Shown: positions 1 through 9,219, counted from the first letter of the stretch. The stretch is 64,000 nucleotides of DNA from Cellvibrionaceae bacterium (GCA_025800365.1 JAOXRT010000037.1:1-64000); one strand, 5' to 3'. Numbers and translations: made by a program. Notes: generated by a model not told the origin, from the sequence alone.

Positions 1-216
1 ACCAGCATTCATTGTCAGCGTCACTTTGATTTACAAGATGATCAATACAATGTGAACGGAGGCGCCTTATCTCTTGGTCATCCAATGGGTGCAACCGGCG
101 CCATGTTAGTTGGCATGGCTTTAGACGAGCTGGAACGCCAAGATAAAACGCTAGCCTTGGTTGCCGTAAGTGGCGCTATTGGTATTGGCACGGCAATGCT
201 AGTTGAGCGCGTCTAG
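1..216 (+). CDS. Thiolase family protein, C-terminal end (partial)
   Basis: The window opens inside this gene; frame 1 is open from base 1 to a TAG at 214-216, giving 71 residues. The stretch NVNGGALSLGHPMGATGA is the second thiolase signature and carries the conserved His of the active site. Thiolases condense or cleave acyl-CoA with acetyl-CoA in beta-oxidation or PHA precursor synthesis. The C-terminal active-site loop normally reads C-x-G-G-G-x-G, but here reads SGAIGIG, so the usual catalytic Cys appears to be Ser. The acylated Cys lies outside the window, so activity cannot be judged. It is far from the PHA genes and probably belongs to an upstream fatty-acid operon. Confidence 0.85.
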   Translation, partial: TSIHCQRHFDLQDDQYNVNGGALSLGHPMGATGAMLVGMALDELERQDKTLALVAVSGAIGIGTAMLVERV

Positions 217-250
217 AAACCTAAACAATAAAATTAACGTTTAAAATTAA

Positions 251-308
251 AACGCTACGACCAGAAATCTATTTTACAAAATCAACTAAATTGCTTTGGC
301 GTAGCGTT
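251..308 (+). terminator. Possible hairpin after the thiolase gene
   Basis: AACGCTACG at 251-259 and CGTAGCGTT at 300-308 are perfect 9-base inverted arms with a loop of about 40 nt. There is no clear T tract, so a terminator role is only possible. Confidence 0.3.
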
Positions 309-494
309 CACTTATTTTCGTCTCAATCATTTAATTTTTGTGACACAAAAGCAAAATTTTAAAATAGACAAATATGCCTGAAATTTGTTCGGTTTGAGTT
401 CAGTCTTTATCATTATGATCGCCGACTGAACTTCAGCCCCTCCACTAGCTTGCGAATTTTCCGTGGTGGCGCAATAATCATTTATCATCCGTAA

Positions 495-1280
495 ATGGCC
501 AAAGCGATGTGGATTAGAACCCTAACTGTTTGCATTCTCACTCTCAATGCAGCTGCAACTACGAGCGCAAAAGAACACTATCGCATTGGCACCCAAGATT
601 TTGACTATTCTCCGCAATACAACTTTACGGGCCGAAAAGACAAGGGATATGCCTGGGCTGTATTCGAAACTTTTGCCGAGCAAAACAATATAAGCTTTGA
701 GTATGTCCCGCTGCCATTGAAGCGCCTACAGTCAGAACTGCGTAAAGGTACTGTCGATTTTGTGTATCCCGATAATGCTCGCTGGCACGAAAACGAAGAG
801 CACCACTTACAGGGGATGAAGTTCAGTCGAGCTTTGACGATGGCAGTCTATGGCACCATGGTACACCACCAACGACAGGATGTTGGATTGAGTAACTTCC
901 GATCTGTTGCCTTCCCCCAGGGCTTTGTTCCAACCAAGTGGCAAAAGCTGCATCAACAGAAGAAATTGCAACTGATAGAAACCAGCACGGCCGAAATTGC
1001 TATTAAAATGGTATTACGCGGGCGAGCAGATGGCGCGGATATCGAATACAGCGTGACACAGTATATTTTGGATAAGATTGGCCATCCCGGGGAATTGCAT
1101 ATGGACGAAGCCTTACCACTGACCATCGTAGGCTTCCGGCTGTCCAGCATTCAACACAAAGGATTATTAGAGAAATTCGATCTTTTTCTGCTGGAAAACA
1201 AAGAGTTGATCCGTGATTTAAAGGCGGCCTATGGATTACAAGAAAGTATTCTTGCAGACCGCCATCATCAAGGTAGTTAA
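495..1280 (+). CDS. Periplasmic substrate-binding protein (SBP family 3-like)
   Basis: A 261-residue exported protein. The N-terminus is basic, then hydrophobic, ending in an Ala-rich cleavage site (about TTSAKEH, residues 22-28). The body resembles small periplasmic type 2 solute-binding proteins related to polar amino-acid binders, which often occur in this group without a cognate ABC permease. None is encoded next to it, so it may act as a sensor-linked or orphan binding protein. An in-frame ATG at 507 is an alternative start; neither has a strong ribosome site. It converges on the chemoreceptor gene at 1299-2918 and might feed a ligand to it, but that is only suggested by position. Confidence 0.6.
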   Translation: MAKAMWIRTLTVCILTLNAAATTSAKEHYRIGTQDFDYSPQYNFTGRKDKGYAWAVFETFAEQNNISFEYVPLPLKRLQSELRKGTVDFVYPDNARWHENEEHHLQGMKFSRALTMAVYGTMVHHQRQDVGLSNFRSVAFPQGFVPTKWQKLHQQKKLQLIETSTAEIAIKMVLRGRADGADIEYSVTQYILDKIGHPGELHMDEALPLTIVGFRLSSIQHKGLLEKFDLFLLENKELIRDLKAAYGLQESILADRHHQGS

Positions 1281-1298
1281 CAAAGTCGTTCGAGTGAC

Positions 1299-2918
1299 TT
1301 ACTTCTTACCTAAATTAAACTGGTGCAATAATTGGTTTAAGTTGTAAGCCAACTCTAACAAGCTTTCGCTGATTTGCTTACCGCGCACAGCGTCTTCACT
1401 AGATTGCTCTGCTACTTCGGCAATATTTACCACATTGCTGTTAATTTCATCAGCGGCTTGGTTTTGCTGCTCCGCCGCTGTAGCAATTTGAACATTCAAC
1501 CCATCTAAGACTTTAATTTGCTCAGTAATACTGCTCAGCAAATTTGCAACAGCCTCTACATCATCGGCTTTTTCGTTGGCTTGCTGCCTTACATCATGCA
1601 TGGACTCTACGGCTAATTTCGCATCGCCCTGCAAAGCTTCGATGGTACCTTGAATTTGATCGATAGACTCACGAGTACGAGTTGCAAGCTGACGAACCTC
1701 ATCAGCTACCACCGCAAAGCCACGACCTTGATGACCAGCACGAGCAGCCTCAATAGCGGCATTTAAGGCCAGCAAATTCGTTTGCTCTGCGATGCCGGTA
1801 ATAACATCCAGCACACCACCAACTTCTTGGGTTTTAGTGCCTAGCTCTTCAATTTTTGAAGCATTACTTTCAACTTCATCGCGCAGCTGGAAAATTCCTT
1901 GGCGGGTTTTTTCAGCCAGCTGTAAACCTTCACTAGCACTGCTATTGGCTACTTCGGATTTCTCAGCAGCATCTCGCGTATTGCTGCGCACAGCGTGTGC
2001 GGAAGCATCTAGCTCATTGATGGCAGAGGCCACAGAATCAGTCCCGCGTTTTTGACTGAGTACCGCTTCTTTGGTTAAAGAAGAGATTTTATCTAGGCTA
2101 GTGGCCGAATCGACGAGACGATCGCTGGCCTCAGAGACCTCCAAGAAACTGCCTTTAAACTTGGCCATCATTGAATTCAAAGCTTTACTGACCGCACCTA
2201 GCTCATCATTATGATGCACGGTAATCTCTTGGCTTAAATCCATCTCGCTTTCTACCCGGCGAATGGTGCCTTGCAATCGAACAAGACGGCGCAATACCAA
2301 GCGGTGCAAGGTTAAACTCAATAGGGCGAAACAAACAATAATCAGAAACAACTGTGCACCCGCACCAATCATCACCGACTTACGAATCTCACCATCAACA
2401 CGATTTAGGTCGTAGCTGATTTTTACCGCCCCCAAAATATCGCCTTCTTTTGCCTGGTGACAACCTAAGCAGTTGGTACCACGATAATTTTCCTCGGCCT
2501 TCACCGGCATAATGTATTCGAGCACATGCTTATCTTCGCTTTCGATCATACGAAAACCCGCAATGCCTCTAAGGGCGGCGCGCTCATAGTCATCCACCGC
2601 CTTTTGGTCCGAGAAACCATCACCATAAAGCTGGCGGGTTTTATCACTACGGATCACCCTGGCCTCTACGATGTCTTGCTGTTGCAGCAGTTTATCTTGG
2701 ATGATTTTGCGGTTGGCGATTGTCCCGGTCAGCATCATGGCGTTGACCGAGTCAAAATAGTTACTGGCCAGGGTTTCCATATTGTCTTTAACGAGGCCCT
2801 CGGCAAGGGCGCGCTCGTCGTAATAGAAAACCACAATATTGGCAGTGAGAAGTACCGCCGCAATTAGGCCCAAGGCCCAGTAAATCTTGTTGGCGATAGA
2901 TAGGGATTTGGTTGACAT
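1299..2918 (-). CDS. Methyl-accepting chemotaxis protein with c-type haem site
   Basis: A 539-residue chemoreceptor. A first membrane segment lies at about 12-32 and a second at about 181-203, bracketing a periplasmic sensor. Near the end of the sensor (residues 150-154) is CLGCH, a covalent haem c motif, within a domain like the DUF3365/Tll0287-type haem sensors. After a HAMP region (about 205-260) comes the long coiled-coil signalling domain with the conserved tip ([18 protein letters not shown], about residue 380 on). The protein would bind CheW/CheA and modulate swimming in response to redox state or a haem ligand such as O2 or NO. No che genes are nearby. Confidence 0.9.
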   Translation of the reverse strand: MSTKSLSIANKIYWALGLIAAVLLTANIVVFYYDERALAEGLVKDNMETLASNYFDSVNAMMLTGTIANRKIIQDKLLQQQDIVEARVIRSDKTRQLYGDGFSDQKAVDDYERAALRGIAGFRMIESEDKHVLEYIMPVKAEENYRGTNCLGCHQAKEGDILGAVKISYDLNRVDGEIRKSVMIGAGAQLFLIIVCFALLSLTLHRLVLRRLVRLQGTIRRVESEMDLSQEITVHHNDELGAVSKALNSMMAKFKGSFLEVSEASDRLVDSATSLDKISSLTKEAVLSQKRGTDSVASAINELDASAHAVRSNTRDAAEKSEVANSSASEGLQLAEKTRQGIFQLRDEVESNASKIEELGTKTQEVGGVLDVITGIAEQTNLLALNAAIEAARAGHQGRGFAVVADEVRQLATRTRESIDQIQGTIEALQGDAKLAVESMHDVRQQANEKADDVEAVANLLSSITEQIKVLDGLNVQIATAAEQQNQAADEINSNVVNIAEVAEQSSEDAVRGKQISESLLELAYNLNQLLHQFNLGKK

Positions 2919-2998
2919 AATGCACTCAACGTCGATTCGAATACGTATAGTGCTATCGGCTTTTGATACTAAATAATTAATCTAATTTTATAAGAAAA

Positions 2999-3027
2999 CC
3001 CACTCTAAATTGTGGTTTTAGAGTGGG
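2999..3027 (-). terminator. Terminator of the PLP enzyme gene
   Basis: Eleven-base perfect arms, CCCACTCTAAA at 2999-3009 and TTTAGAGTGGG at 3017-3027. On the minus strand the second arm is followed by a T-rich run, as expected for a factor-independent terminator of the gene ending at 3038. Confidence 0.75.
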
Positions 3028-3037
3028 TGTCTAGTCA

Positions 3038-4303
3038 TTAGGATAGAGCTTGCTCTAAGTCAGCGATAATGTCTTCTGGGTTCTCCAAACCTACCGAAAT
3101 ACGGATTAGATTTTCGCCAATGCCTATTTCCGCGCGACGCTCTGGGGGCACACAGGAGTGAGTCATTGATGCCGGGTGCTGGATCAACGTTTCGGTACCC
3201 CCCAAACTTACCGCCAGCATGGCAATTTGCATTTTATCCAGTACCGCAAAGGCCTCTTTTTCGCCACCCTTGATGGCAAAGGCAAAGGTAGAGCCACAGC
3301 CTTCACACTGGCGCTGGAAGATCTCATGTTGGGGGTCACCTGCTTTTAAGAAGCCTGGGTATAGAACACTCTCTACCTGCTCATGCTGCTGCAGATATTC
3401 AGCCACTTGGCGAGCCGATGCTGAAGAGGCCTGCATACGCACTTTGAGGGTCTCCAAGGAACGCATAATCAGCCAGGCCGTATTTGGGTCCATGGTAGTA
3501 CCCATAATATTGCGGAAACCGCGAATGCGAGAAATCACCTCGCTATTACCCGCACAAGCCCCGCCAACCACATCGGAATGGCCGCCAATATACTTAGTGA
3601 GTGAGTAAAGACTTACATCGGCGCCATGCTGCAGGGGCTGCTGAAAGATCGGCCCATACATGGTGTTATCGACAATCAAAATAGGCTTTTCAGATTGGCC
3701 ATAGGCTGCGATCAAATCAGCGCAAGCGCGAATATCGATAATCTGATTCGTCGGATTATCTGGAGTCTCTACAAACACAACCGAAACCGGCCCAATTGCA
3801 CGGGCCTCTTCCATCGCTTTAGCTAGACCAGCTGCCCCTTCACTGGAGCAAAAGCCAATACCATGGACCTGATATTGGGACAAAATACTGCCCAGCAAAG
3901 CATCGGTGCCACCGTATACTGGCTCTGAGTAAATCACCACATCACCTGGCTTAGATAGAGCCAGCAAGCTGGTAGAGATCGCCGCCATGCCACTGGCCGT
4001 TACTAGGCAATCTTCAGCTTCATCCCAAAGCGCAATCCGCCCCTCGAGAATCTCCAATACTGGGTTATTAAAGCGCGTGTAAATCAAGCCCGGCTCTTCA
4101 CCTGGTGGCAATGGCTCACGACCTGAGGCGTAGTTAAAAAAATCTTTGCCGTGTTGGGCCGAATCGAATACGAAGGTCGAGGTTTGAAACTGCGGGCATT
4201 TTACCGCACCTTCCGAGAGGCTCGGCTGGTAGCCGTAGTGCATCATTTGGGTTTCAGGAGCTAGCTTCTTCGCCCCTAGGTGGCGAGCTTTGCAATCGTT
4301 CAT
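3038..4303 (-). CDS. PLP-dependent Cys/Met metabolism enzyme (methionine gamma-lyase / cystathionine gamma-synthase family)
   Basis: A 421-residue member of the trans-sulfuration (Cys/Met_Meta_PP) family. The PLP lysine sits in SLYSLTKYIGGHSD, the typical motif with Ser and Thr flanking the Lys. Also visible are the TASGMAAIS cofactor loop and the family YTRFNNP motif near the N-terminus. These enzymes act on methionine, homocysteine, cystathionine or O-acyl-homoserine; the exact substrate cannot be read reliably. A divergent Lrp/AsnC regulator at 4462 is the usual partner of methionine gamma-lyase genes, so a catabolic role is favoured. It ends in a clear terminator. Confidence 0.85.
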   Translation of the reverse strand: MNDCKARHLGAKKLAPETQMMHYGYQPSLSEGAVKCPQFQTSTFVFDSAQHGKDFFNYASGREPLPPGEEPGLIYTRFNNPVLEILEGRIALWDEAEDCLVTASGMAAISTSLLALSKPGDVVIYSEPVYGGTDALLGSILSQYQVHGIGFCSSEGAAGLAKAMEEARAIGPVSVVFVETPDNPTNQIIDIRACADLIAAYGQSEKPILIVDNTMYGPIFQQPLQHGADVSLYSLTKYIGGHSDVVGGACAGNSEVISRIRGFRNIMGTTMDPNTAWLIMRSLETLKVRMQASSASARQVAEYLQQHEQVESVLYPGFLKAGDPQHEIFQRQCEGCGSTFAFAIKGGEKEAFAVLDKMQIAMLAVSLGGTETLIQHPASMTHSCVPPERRAEIGIGENLIRISVGLENPEDIIADLEQALS

Positions 4304-4461
4304 GGGCTATCTCTTTTTATAGTGGCTGTCGTATTAGCGCTGAATTCATCATCACGCCCAGTATCGCAAAGCCCGCCAGCAATTAACTTGTGATTTTTGC
4401 CATATCAAACGATCATAATGGCAGAATATTGCGCACAAGAAAGACTTAGAGACAGATATCA

Positions 4462-4914
4462 ATGGATGCCATAGATCGACAAATATTACGCGAACTGCAG
4501 CGAAATGCCCGAATTAGCAATGAAGAGCTCTCAGAAAAGGTGAATTTATCGCCTTCGCCTTGCCTACGCCGGGTAAGAAAATTAGAAGCCAATGGCTTTA
4601 TTGAAGGCTATAGCGCCAAGGTCAACCAAGAGGCCTGCGGCTTAGCGATGAATGTATTTGTCAGTGTGCGCCTAGAAAAGCCCGAAGAGCACATCATCAA
4701 GCATTTTGAAGACGCCGTAGCCAATCTAGATGAAATTGTGGAGTGCTATCTCATCGCGGGTAATCGAGACTATTTGCTGCGTGTTGTGGCAGCCGATTTG
4801 AAAGATTATGAGCGTTTTATTCGCGAGCGCTTTTCGAAAGTGCCCGGCATCGACTCGATTGAATCTAGCTTTGCTTTCGGTCATGTTAAGCAGCAAGCTG
4901 GATTACCGCTTTAG
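4462..4914 (+). CDS. Lrp/AsnC family transcriptional regulator
   Basis: A 150-residue regulator of normal family length. Residues 1-60 form the AsnC-type helix-turn-helix (start MDAIDRQILRELQRNARISN, then SPSPCLRRVRKLEANGFI). The rest is the RAM ligand-binding domain, including the family VVECYLIAGNRDYLLRV-like strand and the final SSFAFGHVKQ region. It is transcribed away from the PLP enzyme across a 158-bp gap, which should hold its operator. It probably senses an amino acid such as methionine and controls that gene. Confidence 0.9.
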   Translation: MDAIDRQILRELQRNARISNEELSEKVNLSPSPCLRRVRKLEANGFIEGYSAKVNQEACGLAMNVFVSVRLEKPEEHIIKHFEDAVANLDEIVECYLIAGNRDYLLRVVAADLKDYERFIRERFSKVPGIDSIESSFAFGHVKQQAGLPL

Positions 4915-5083
4915 CAAACGCTTATTGAAAATAAGACCTAAAACCACTAGACAGGCACTAGCGTGATCGGATTATAATGTAAGTCTTATAAAGCAACTAA
5001 CTATAAACGCTATACTTAAAACGTAGCGAAAACGAGCCTTGCCGCCATAACAATAAACCGCGCGCAGGCCTAGGAGCCCAGTG

Positions 5084-6751
5084 ATGATTACTACCCCACA
5101 GCCCTTGCGTCAGCAGTATCGCGAGCAAGGTTTTTTTGGTGAGCGCAAACTGCACGATCTGCTTTACGCCACCGCCAGCAAAAAGCCCAACACCATCGCC
5201 TTGGTTGATCCGCTAAACCGGGATGATCTCACCGGCCAAGCTGCCCGCTCGCTAAGCTATCAAGAACTGCAAAAACTTATCGAGCACACCAGCTATGGCC
5301 TAATGCACGCAGGCCTTAAAAAAGACGATATCGTTTTTGTACAGCTGCCCAATATTGTCGAGCTGGTCATCTTATATATGGCCTGCTCACGCTTAGGTGC
5401 GATTGTGAGCCCCGTGCCCATGCAGTATCAAAAGCATGAGCTCGCCGACATCTTGCCGATCTTGCAGCCCAAAATCGTCATCAGCTTAAATACTTTTAAA
5501 GGCAAAGATCAGAGCACCCCAATGTGGCAAGCGGTAGAACACTGCCACTTACAACTGGATGAAAAGCCACTGCACTTAACCGTAGGGGAAGGTGCCGCTG
5601 AACACGGCCAAAGTTTCGATACTCTTTATGCAGAAGCACTTGATGAGGCGATGTGGCAGGGTTACCTAGAAAACAACCCAGTAAGTGCCGATGATATCGT
5701 CACCATTTGCTGGACCTCTGGCACAGAAGGAAAACCCAAGGGAATTCCGCGCTCGCACAATCAATGGCTCACTATTGGCCTAGCTACCTACGAAGGCAAT
5801 AAACTGCAAGATGGTGAGGCACTGTTAAACCCCTTCCCGTTTATTAATATGGCCTCTATCGGCGGCTTGATGATGAGCTGGTTATACAGCGCAGGCAAAA
5901 TGGTATTGCATCACCCGATGGACTTGCCGGTCTTTGTGCGCCAATTGATCGAAGAAGATATTACTTACACCCTAGCGCCACCACCGTTACTAAATAATAT
6001 AATTAAGCACCCAGAAATGTTGCCGCCCAATACATTAGCTAAGGTACACACAATTGGCTCTGGTTCAGCACCTTTAGATGCCTGGATGGTGGAAGGCTTT
6101 AAAGAACAACACAATATCGAAATCGTAAACCATTTTGGCTCCAATGAAGGCGTCAGCATGGTCTGCGGGCCAGACGAAACCAATCAAGCCGAACAGCGCG
6201 CGCGGCTCTTTCCCATTGCCAATAAATTGATCGATACTCGCCTGGCCAACCCAGAAACCGGTGAAATTATCAGCGAGCCTGGCATCAGCGGCGAGCTGCA
6301 AATTAAAGGCCCTAGCGTATTCGATGGCTATTACAAAGAGCCCCACAAAACCCAACAGGCCTTTAGCGAAGACGGTTACTACAAAACTGGCGACTTATTT
6401 GAAATTGCCGATGCCGAGTTTTACCGTTTTGTAGGCCGCTGCAAAGATTTGATTATTCGCGGCGGCGTAAATATCGCTCCAGCTGAATTAGATAACTTAC
6501 TGGGCGCCCACCCTGCCGTAGAAGAAGCGGCCGCCGCTGGCTACCCTTGTGATACCATGGGTGAGCGAGTAGCTGCCTTTGTGGTGCTGAAAGAAGGTGA
6601 AGAACTGAGTCTAGAGTCGCTCTGCGAATATCTAAAAGAGCGCCAAATCGCCATGTATAAGCTACCCGAAAAGCTCATCCAGATAGACGCCATTCCACGC
6701 AACCCATTGGGTAAAGCACTACGCTTTAAGCTATCAGAAATGGTATCCTAG
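5084..6751 (+). CDS. AMP-dependent acyl-CoA synthetase / ligase
   Basis: About 555 residues of the ANL adenylating superfamily, which activates a carboxylic acid with ATP and transfers it to CoA. The phosphate-binding motif is TSGTEGKPKGIPRSHN, the A5 region is HFGSNEG, and the hinge is YYKTGDLFEI followed by GRCKDLIIRGGVNIAPAE. The C-terminal catalytic Lys is in PRNPLGKALR. The overall layout resembles (2,3-dihydroxybenzoyl)adenylate synthase and medium/long-chain ligases. GTG at 5081 and ATG at 5084 are both possible starts; AGGAG at 5072-5076 is better spaced (7 nt) for ATG 5084. Confidence 0.88.
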   Translation: MITTPQPLRQQYREQGFFGERKLHDLLYATASKKPNTIALVDPLNRDDLTGQAARSLSYQELQKLIEHTSYGLMHAGLKKDDIVFVQLPNIVELVILYMACSRLGAIVSPVPMQYQKHELADILPILQPKIVISLNTFKGKDQSTPMWQAVEHCHLQLDEKPLHLTVGEGAAEHGQSFDTLYAEALDEAMWQGYLENNPVSADDIVTICWTSGTEGKPKGIPRSHNQWLTIGLATYEGNKLQDGEALLNPFPFINMASIGGLMMSWLYSAGKMVLHHPMDLPVFVRQLIEEDITYTLAPPPLLNNIIKHPEMLPPNTLAKVHTIGSGSAPLDAWMVEGFKEQHNIEIVNHFGSNEGVSMVCGPDETNQAEQRARLFPIANKLIDTRLANPETGEIISEPGISGELQIKGPSVFDGYYKEPHKTQQAFSEDGYYKTGDLFEIADAEFYRFVGRCKDLIIRGGVNIAPAELDNLLGAHPAVEEAAAAGYPCDTMGERVAAFVVLKEGEELSLESLCEYLKERQIAMYKLPEKLIQIDAIPRNPLGKALRFKLSEMVS

Positions 6752-6766
6752 CGGCCATGATTCATC

Positions 6767-6792
6767 AGGCCCAGAGCAGCAAGCCTGGGCCT
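6767..6792 (+). terminator. Hairpin after the acyl-CoA synthetase gene
   Basis: AGGCCCAG (6767-6774) and CTGGGCCT (6785-6792) are perfect 8-base arms with a 10-nt loop, 16 nt after the stop. There is no long T tract, so it may only attenuate read-through into the next gene. Confidence 0.45.
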
Positions 6793-6815
6793 AATTAACA
6801 AAGCTAAGGATTACC

Positions 6816-7184
6816 ATGAAAATTCTAGTACGCACACTTTCTGTACTGATCGTATTAACTTGCGCCTTTATCTGGGTAAAAACCCTAATCTCCCCCGTAG
6901 AGATGGCCCAACAACTCGGCCTGCAAGGCGAAGGCAATCTAGGCCTAGCCTCTATTCGCGCCGATATGGGCGGTGTATTTTTTATCACCATGGTGCTCAC
7001 CAGCCTAGGCCTAATTAACAAAGGCAATCACTGGTTCGCCGCTGCGGCCACCGTCATGTTAGGTGCCGCTATTGGTCGTGTTACGGGCTTGATCGTTGAA
7101 GGCTATAGCGAAGCGGCGATTATCCCGCTGGGTGCAGAAGTTGTTTTGATTGCGATTTTGTTTGCGGCTTATAAGAAGGCGTAA
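6816..7184 (+). CDS. DUF4345-type small membrane protein
   Basis: A 122-residue protein with four predicted membrane helices (about 4-22, 50-70, 74-92 and 100-118). The internal motif LASIRADMGGVFF and a later GRVTGLIVEG fit the DUF4345 family of unknown function. It lies 64 bp after the acyl-CoA synthetase and has an AAGGA-type ribosome site just before the ATG, so the two may be cotranscribed. No function can be assigned. Confidence 0.7.
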   Translation: MKILVRTLSVLIVLTCAFIWVKTLISPVEMAQQLGLQGEGNLGLASIRADMGGVFFITMVLTSLGLINKGNHWFAAAATVMLGAAIGRVTGLIVEGYSEAAIIPLGAEVVLIAILFAAYKKA

Positions 7185-7203
7185 ATATATCGGCTTCGAT
7201 GTG

Positions 7204-7231
7204 GGGGTCAGAACCTGTTGGTTCTGACCCC
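7204..7231. repeat. GGGGTCAGAACC palindrome, copy 1
   Basis: Perfect 12-base inverted arms (7204-7215 and 7220-7231) with a 4-nt loop, preceded by CGGCTTCGA. It lies between the convergent gene ends at 7184 and 7250. The other copies are at 7700-7727 and 11877-11905. This is a REP-like interspersed palindrome and may also act as a terminator. Confidence 0.85.
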
Positions 7232-7249
7232 AGTTTGGCTTAATTACGG

Positions 7250-7453
7250 TTATTGTTCTTTTCCTATATTCGATATCTTTTCGAATGCTCTATTCACCAA
7301 GTATCCCACCGCGATAAACGTTACTAGAAATATCGTCAGACTTTTTATTTCTGATTCTCCACCGAAATTTATGTACGGGCAGATTAGGTAGCAAGTTGCT
7401 GCTAGTACAGCGGTGATCGTTGCGCTTGTTAGGGAGTGTATTCTTGATTGCAT
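7250..7453 (-). CDS. Small two-helix membrane protein (hypothetical)
   Basis: A 67-residue reading frame with two hydrophobic stretches (about 11-27 and 38-54) and a charged tail ending KISNIGKEQ. The composition is protein-like for a small inner-membrane protein. The ribosome site is weak and no family is recognised. It sits between two palindromic repeat copies. Confidence 0.4.
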   Translation of the reverse strand: MQSRIHSLTSATITAVLAATCYLICPYINFGGESEIKSLTIFLVTFIAVGYLVNRAFEKISNIGKEQ

Positions 7454-7747
7454 GGCGATTGCCTTTTGATCGTTAGCATAGTGACTAAGAATGATTCTGT
7501 ATTTGTATACAGATTAACTTAGCCTCCACTGCGATAGATAACCTTTGATCGTTTTTGGTTTTAGATTGGGAGTTTTTGTTGGGTTTGGTTTTGAGGGCTT
7601 GGGGCAAAGGAGTTAGGTTTTAGAATGTGCTTGGGCAGGGGTTTTGAGCGTGGGGTTGTTTGTAGGCTTGGCTAGCCATTTGAGTAAGTGGCTTCGAGTG
7701 GGGTCAGAACCCTTGGGTTCTGACCCCGGTGTATGCAGACTTTGCTT
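7454..7747. other. Intergenic stretch, G/T-rich on the plus strand
   Basis: No convincing gene is seen. Bases 7540-7680 are strikingly rich in G and T on the plus strand, with runs such as TTTGGTTTTGAGG and GGCTTGGGG. It ends in palindrome copy 2. Confidence 0.6.
7700..7727. repeat. GGGGTCAGAACCC palindrome, copy 2
   Basis: Perfect 13-base arms (7700-7712 and 7715-7727) with a TT loop, preceded by GGCTTCGA as in the other copies. It lies 20 bp past the stop of the diiron protein gene, where it could act as its terminator. Confidence 0.88.
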
Positions 7748-8857
7748 TTAGTTAAGCTTATCTAGGGGACGGCTCATTTCGGCCCAGTCTATGTCGCCGT
7801 CGTCAATCATGTTTTCATATTCCAAAACACCCAGTGCTTCAAACTTCGGACGCACGGAGTCGGTGAGTAGACCTATACGGCGAAGATTGGGTATGACGCG
7901 CTGAAATAGATGGTTGCGGAAGTTGGTATTACCTTCGCCCGCCAAAAATACTTGGCGAGCTTCTTCGACATCCCAACCGTAATATTCGAATACGTCGGTA
8001 GGTATCAAACGCTCACGCGATACCACACAGGCTTCATAGGCAAATTGCGCGCGCTCTTCTCTTTCTTCTTCACTGAGTGATTTTACAAATTCTTCTAGAT
8101 AGTGAATACCAAAAGCCACATGACGCGCTTCATCGCGAATGACGTAATTTAAAATATCTTTTAGCAAGCCACCCTGTGGTAGGCGATCATGCATTGAGGT
8201 GAACGCCGCTAAAGCTAGCCCCTCGATAACAACCTGCATACCAATAAATTTTAAATCCCAACGAGCGTCGGTCAAAATTTTATCTAAGATTCCTTTTAAG
8301 GCGTAGTTGATGGGGTACATTACCCCAAGCTTTTCTTGGATAAATTTATTGAACACTTCAACGTGGCGGGCTTCATCAAAGGTTTGTGAGCCAGCGTATA
8401 ATTTCGCATTAAAGGTCGGTGCACAACTCACCAGCTGGGAGGCAACCAGCAAAGCGCCCTGCTCGCCATGAAGAAACTGAGCCAAGCGCCAGGCATCACA
8501 GTGATCGAGAAATTCTTTTTTCTTTTCAGCACTTAAATCATCAAAAGGCTTAAAACCATCAAAGCCACCCACTTTGGCGCGCACTTCATCAGGCAATAAG
8601 GTGACCGGTTTGCTCCAATCTAAATCGGTTTCAACATTCCAATTTAGTTTTTTGCCCAGTTCATAAAGCTGCTTAATGCGCCCTTCTTGGAGCTTGTAAT
8701 CCCAGTTATAGCTGCCAGTTAATGGCGTCTGGAATATCTCGGCAACGTCATCAACATCTTGTTCGGTTAGGGGAATATCATCATCCACGGTAATAGCGGC
8801 AGCACGACTGTAAAAAGCTACGCTTCTGGGAGTTTCATCAACAAATTTAGTGGGCAT
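7748..8857 (-). CDS. Ferritin-like diiron protein (R2-like / AurF-like)
   Basis: About 369 residues, mostly helical. Two Glu/Asp-x-x-His motifs, DEARHVEVFNK in the middle and DEARHVAFGIHYLEEF later, are the metal ligands expected for a carboxylate-bridged diiron site, as in ribonucleotide reductase R2-like oxidases and the AurF N-oxygenases. Substrate unknown. The frame extends six codons upstream to 8875, but AAGGAG (minus strand, 8864-8869) lies 6 nt before the ATG at 8857 and so decides for this start. It is monocistronic and followed by a palindromic repeat. Confidence 0.75.
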   Translation of the reverse strand: MPTKFVDETPRSVAFYSRAAAITVDDDIPLTEQDVDDVAEIFQTPLTGSYNWDYKLQEGRIKQLYELGKKLNWNVETDLDWSKPVTLLPDEVRAKVGGFDGFKPFDDLSAEKKKEFLDHCDAWRLAQFLHGEQGALLVASQLVSCAPTFNAKLYAGSQTFDEARHVEVFNKFIQEKLGVMYPINYALKGILDKILTDARWDLKFIGMQVVIEGLALAAFTSMHDRLPQGGLLKDILNYVIRDEARHVAFGIHYLEEFVKSLSEEEREERAQFAYEACVVSRERLIPTDVFEYYGWDVEEARQVFLAGEGNTNFRNHLFQRVIPNLRRIGLLTDSVRPKFEALGVLEYENMIDDGDIDWAEMSRPLDKLN

Positions 8858-8863
8858 CGCGGT

Positions 8864-8869
8864 CTCCTT
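8864..8869 (-). promoter_or_regulatory. Ribosome binding site that fixes the diiron protein start
   Basis: AAGGAG on the minus strand, 6 nt before ATG 8857. It lies inside the longer frame that starts at 8875, arguing against that start. Confidence 0.75.
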
Positions 8870-9200
8870 ATTCATTATTATTGCAGGGAGTTCTGATACT
8901 CAGTTTAGCCCTAAGCTGTCGATAAAGCCGGACATTTTTAGCGGGAATACTGACAAGGGGTTCAATTTGAGACTTTCGGTCTAGCCTGCTGAAATAATAC
9001 GTGATCGATTTTAGAACTCAGCGTCACAAGTACACATATAGCTAAGCCAAAACATAGGGCTTAGCTTCACGCCATAAAAGGCTAAGGCATCACTTAACAA
9101 AGGCAGCATGCCCCCATTTGGTAGCACTCAAACAAGAATAAACACTTCTAAGGCACTTTTCCCCACTCACACTAAATAAGCAGCTTAACTTTCGAAAAAA

Positions 9201-9219
9201 GCTAATGATAATCATACTT
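9201..9219 (+). promoter_or_regulatory. Fur box upstream of the TonB-dependent receptor
   Basis: GCTAATGATAATCATACTT matches the classical 19-base Fur box GATAATGATAATCATTATC at 15 of 19 positions, including the core AATGATAATCAT. It lies about 50 bp before the likely start at 9268, as expected for iron repression of a siderophore receptor. Confidence 0.75.

Noticed and set aside
7204-7231. Palindrome considered as an ordinary terminator only
   Set aside because: Three near-identical copies with a conserved flank are better explained as an interspersed repeat, even if each also terminates transcription.
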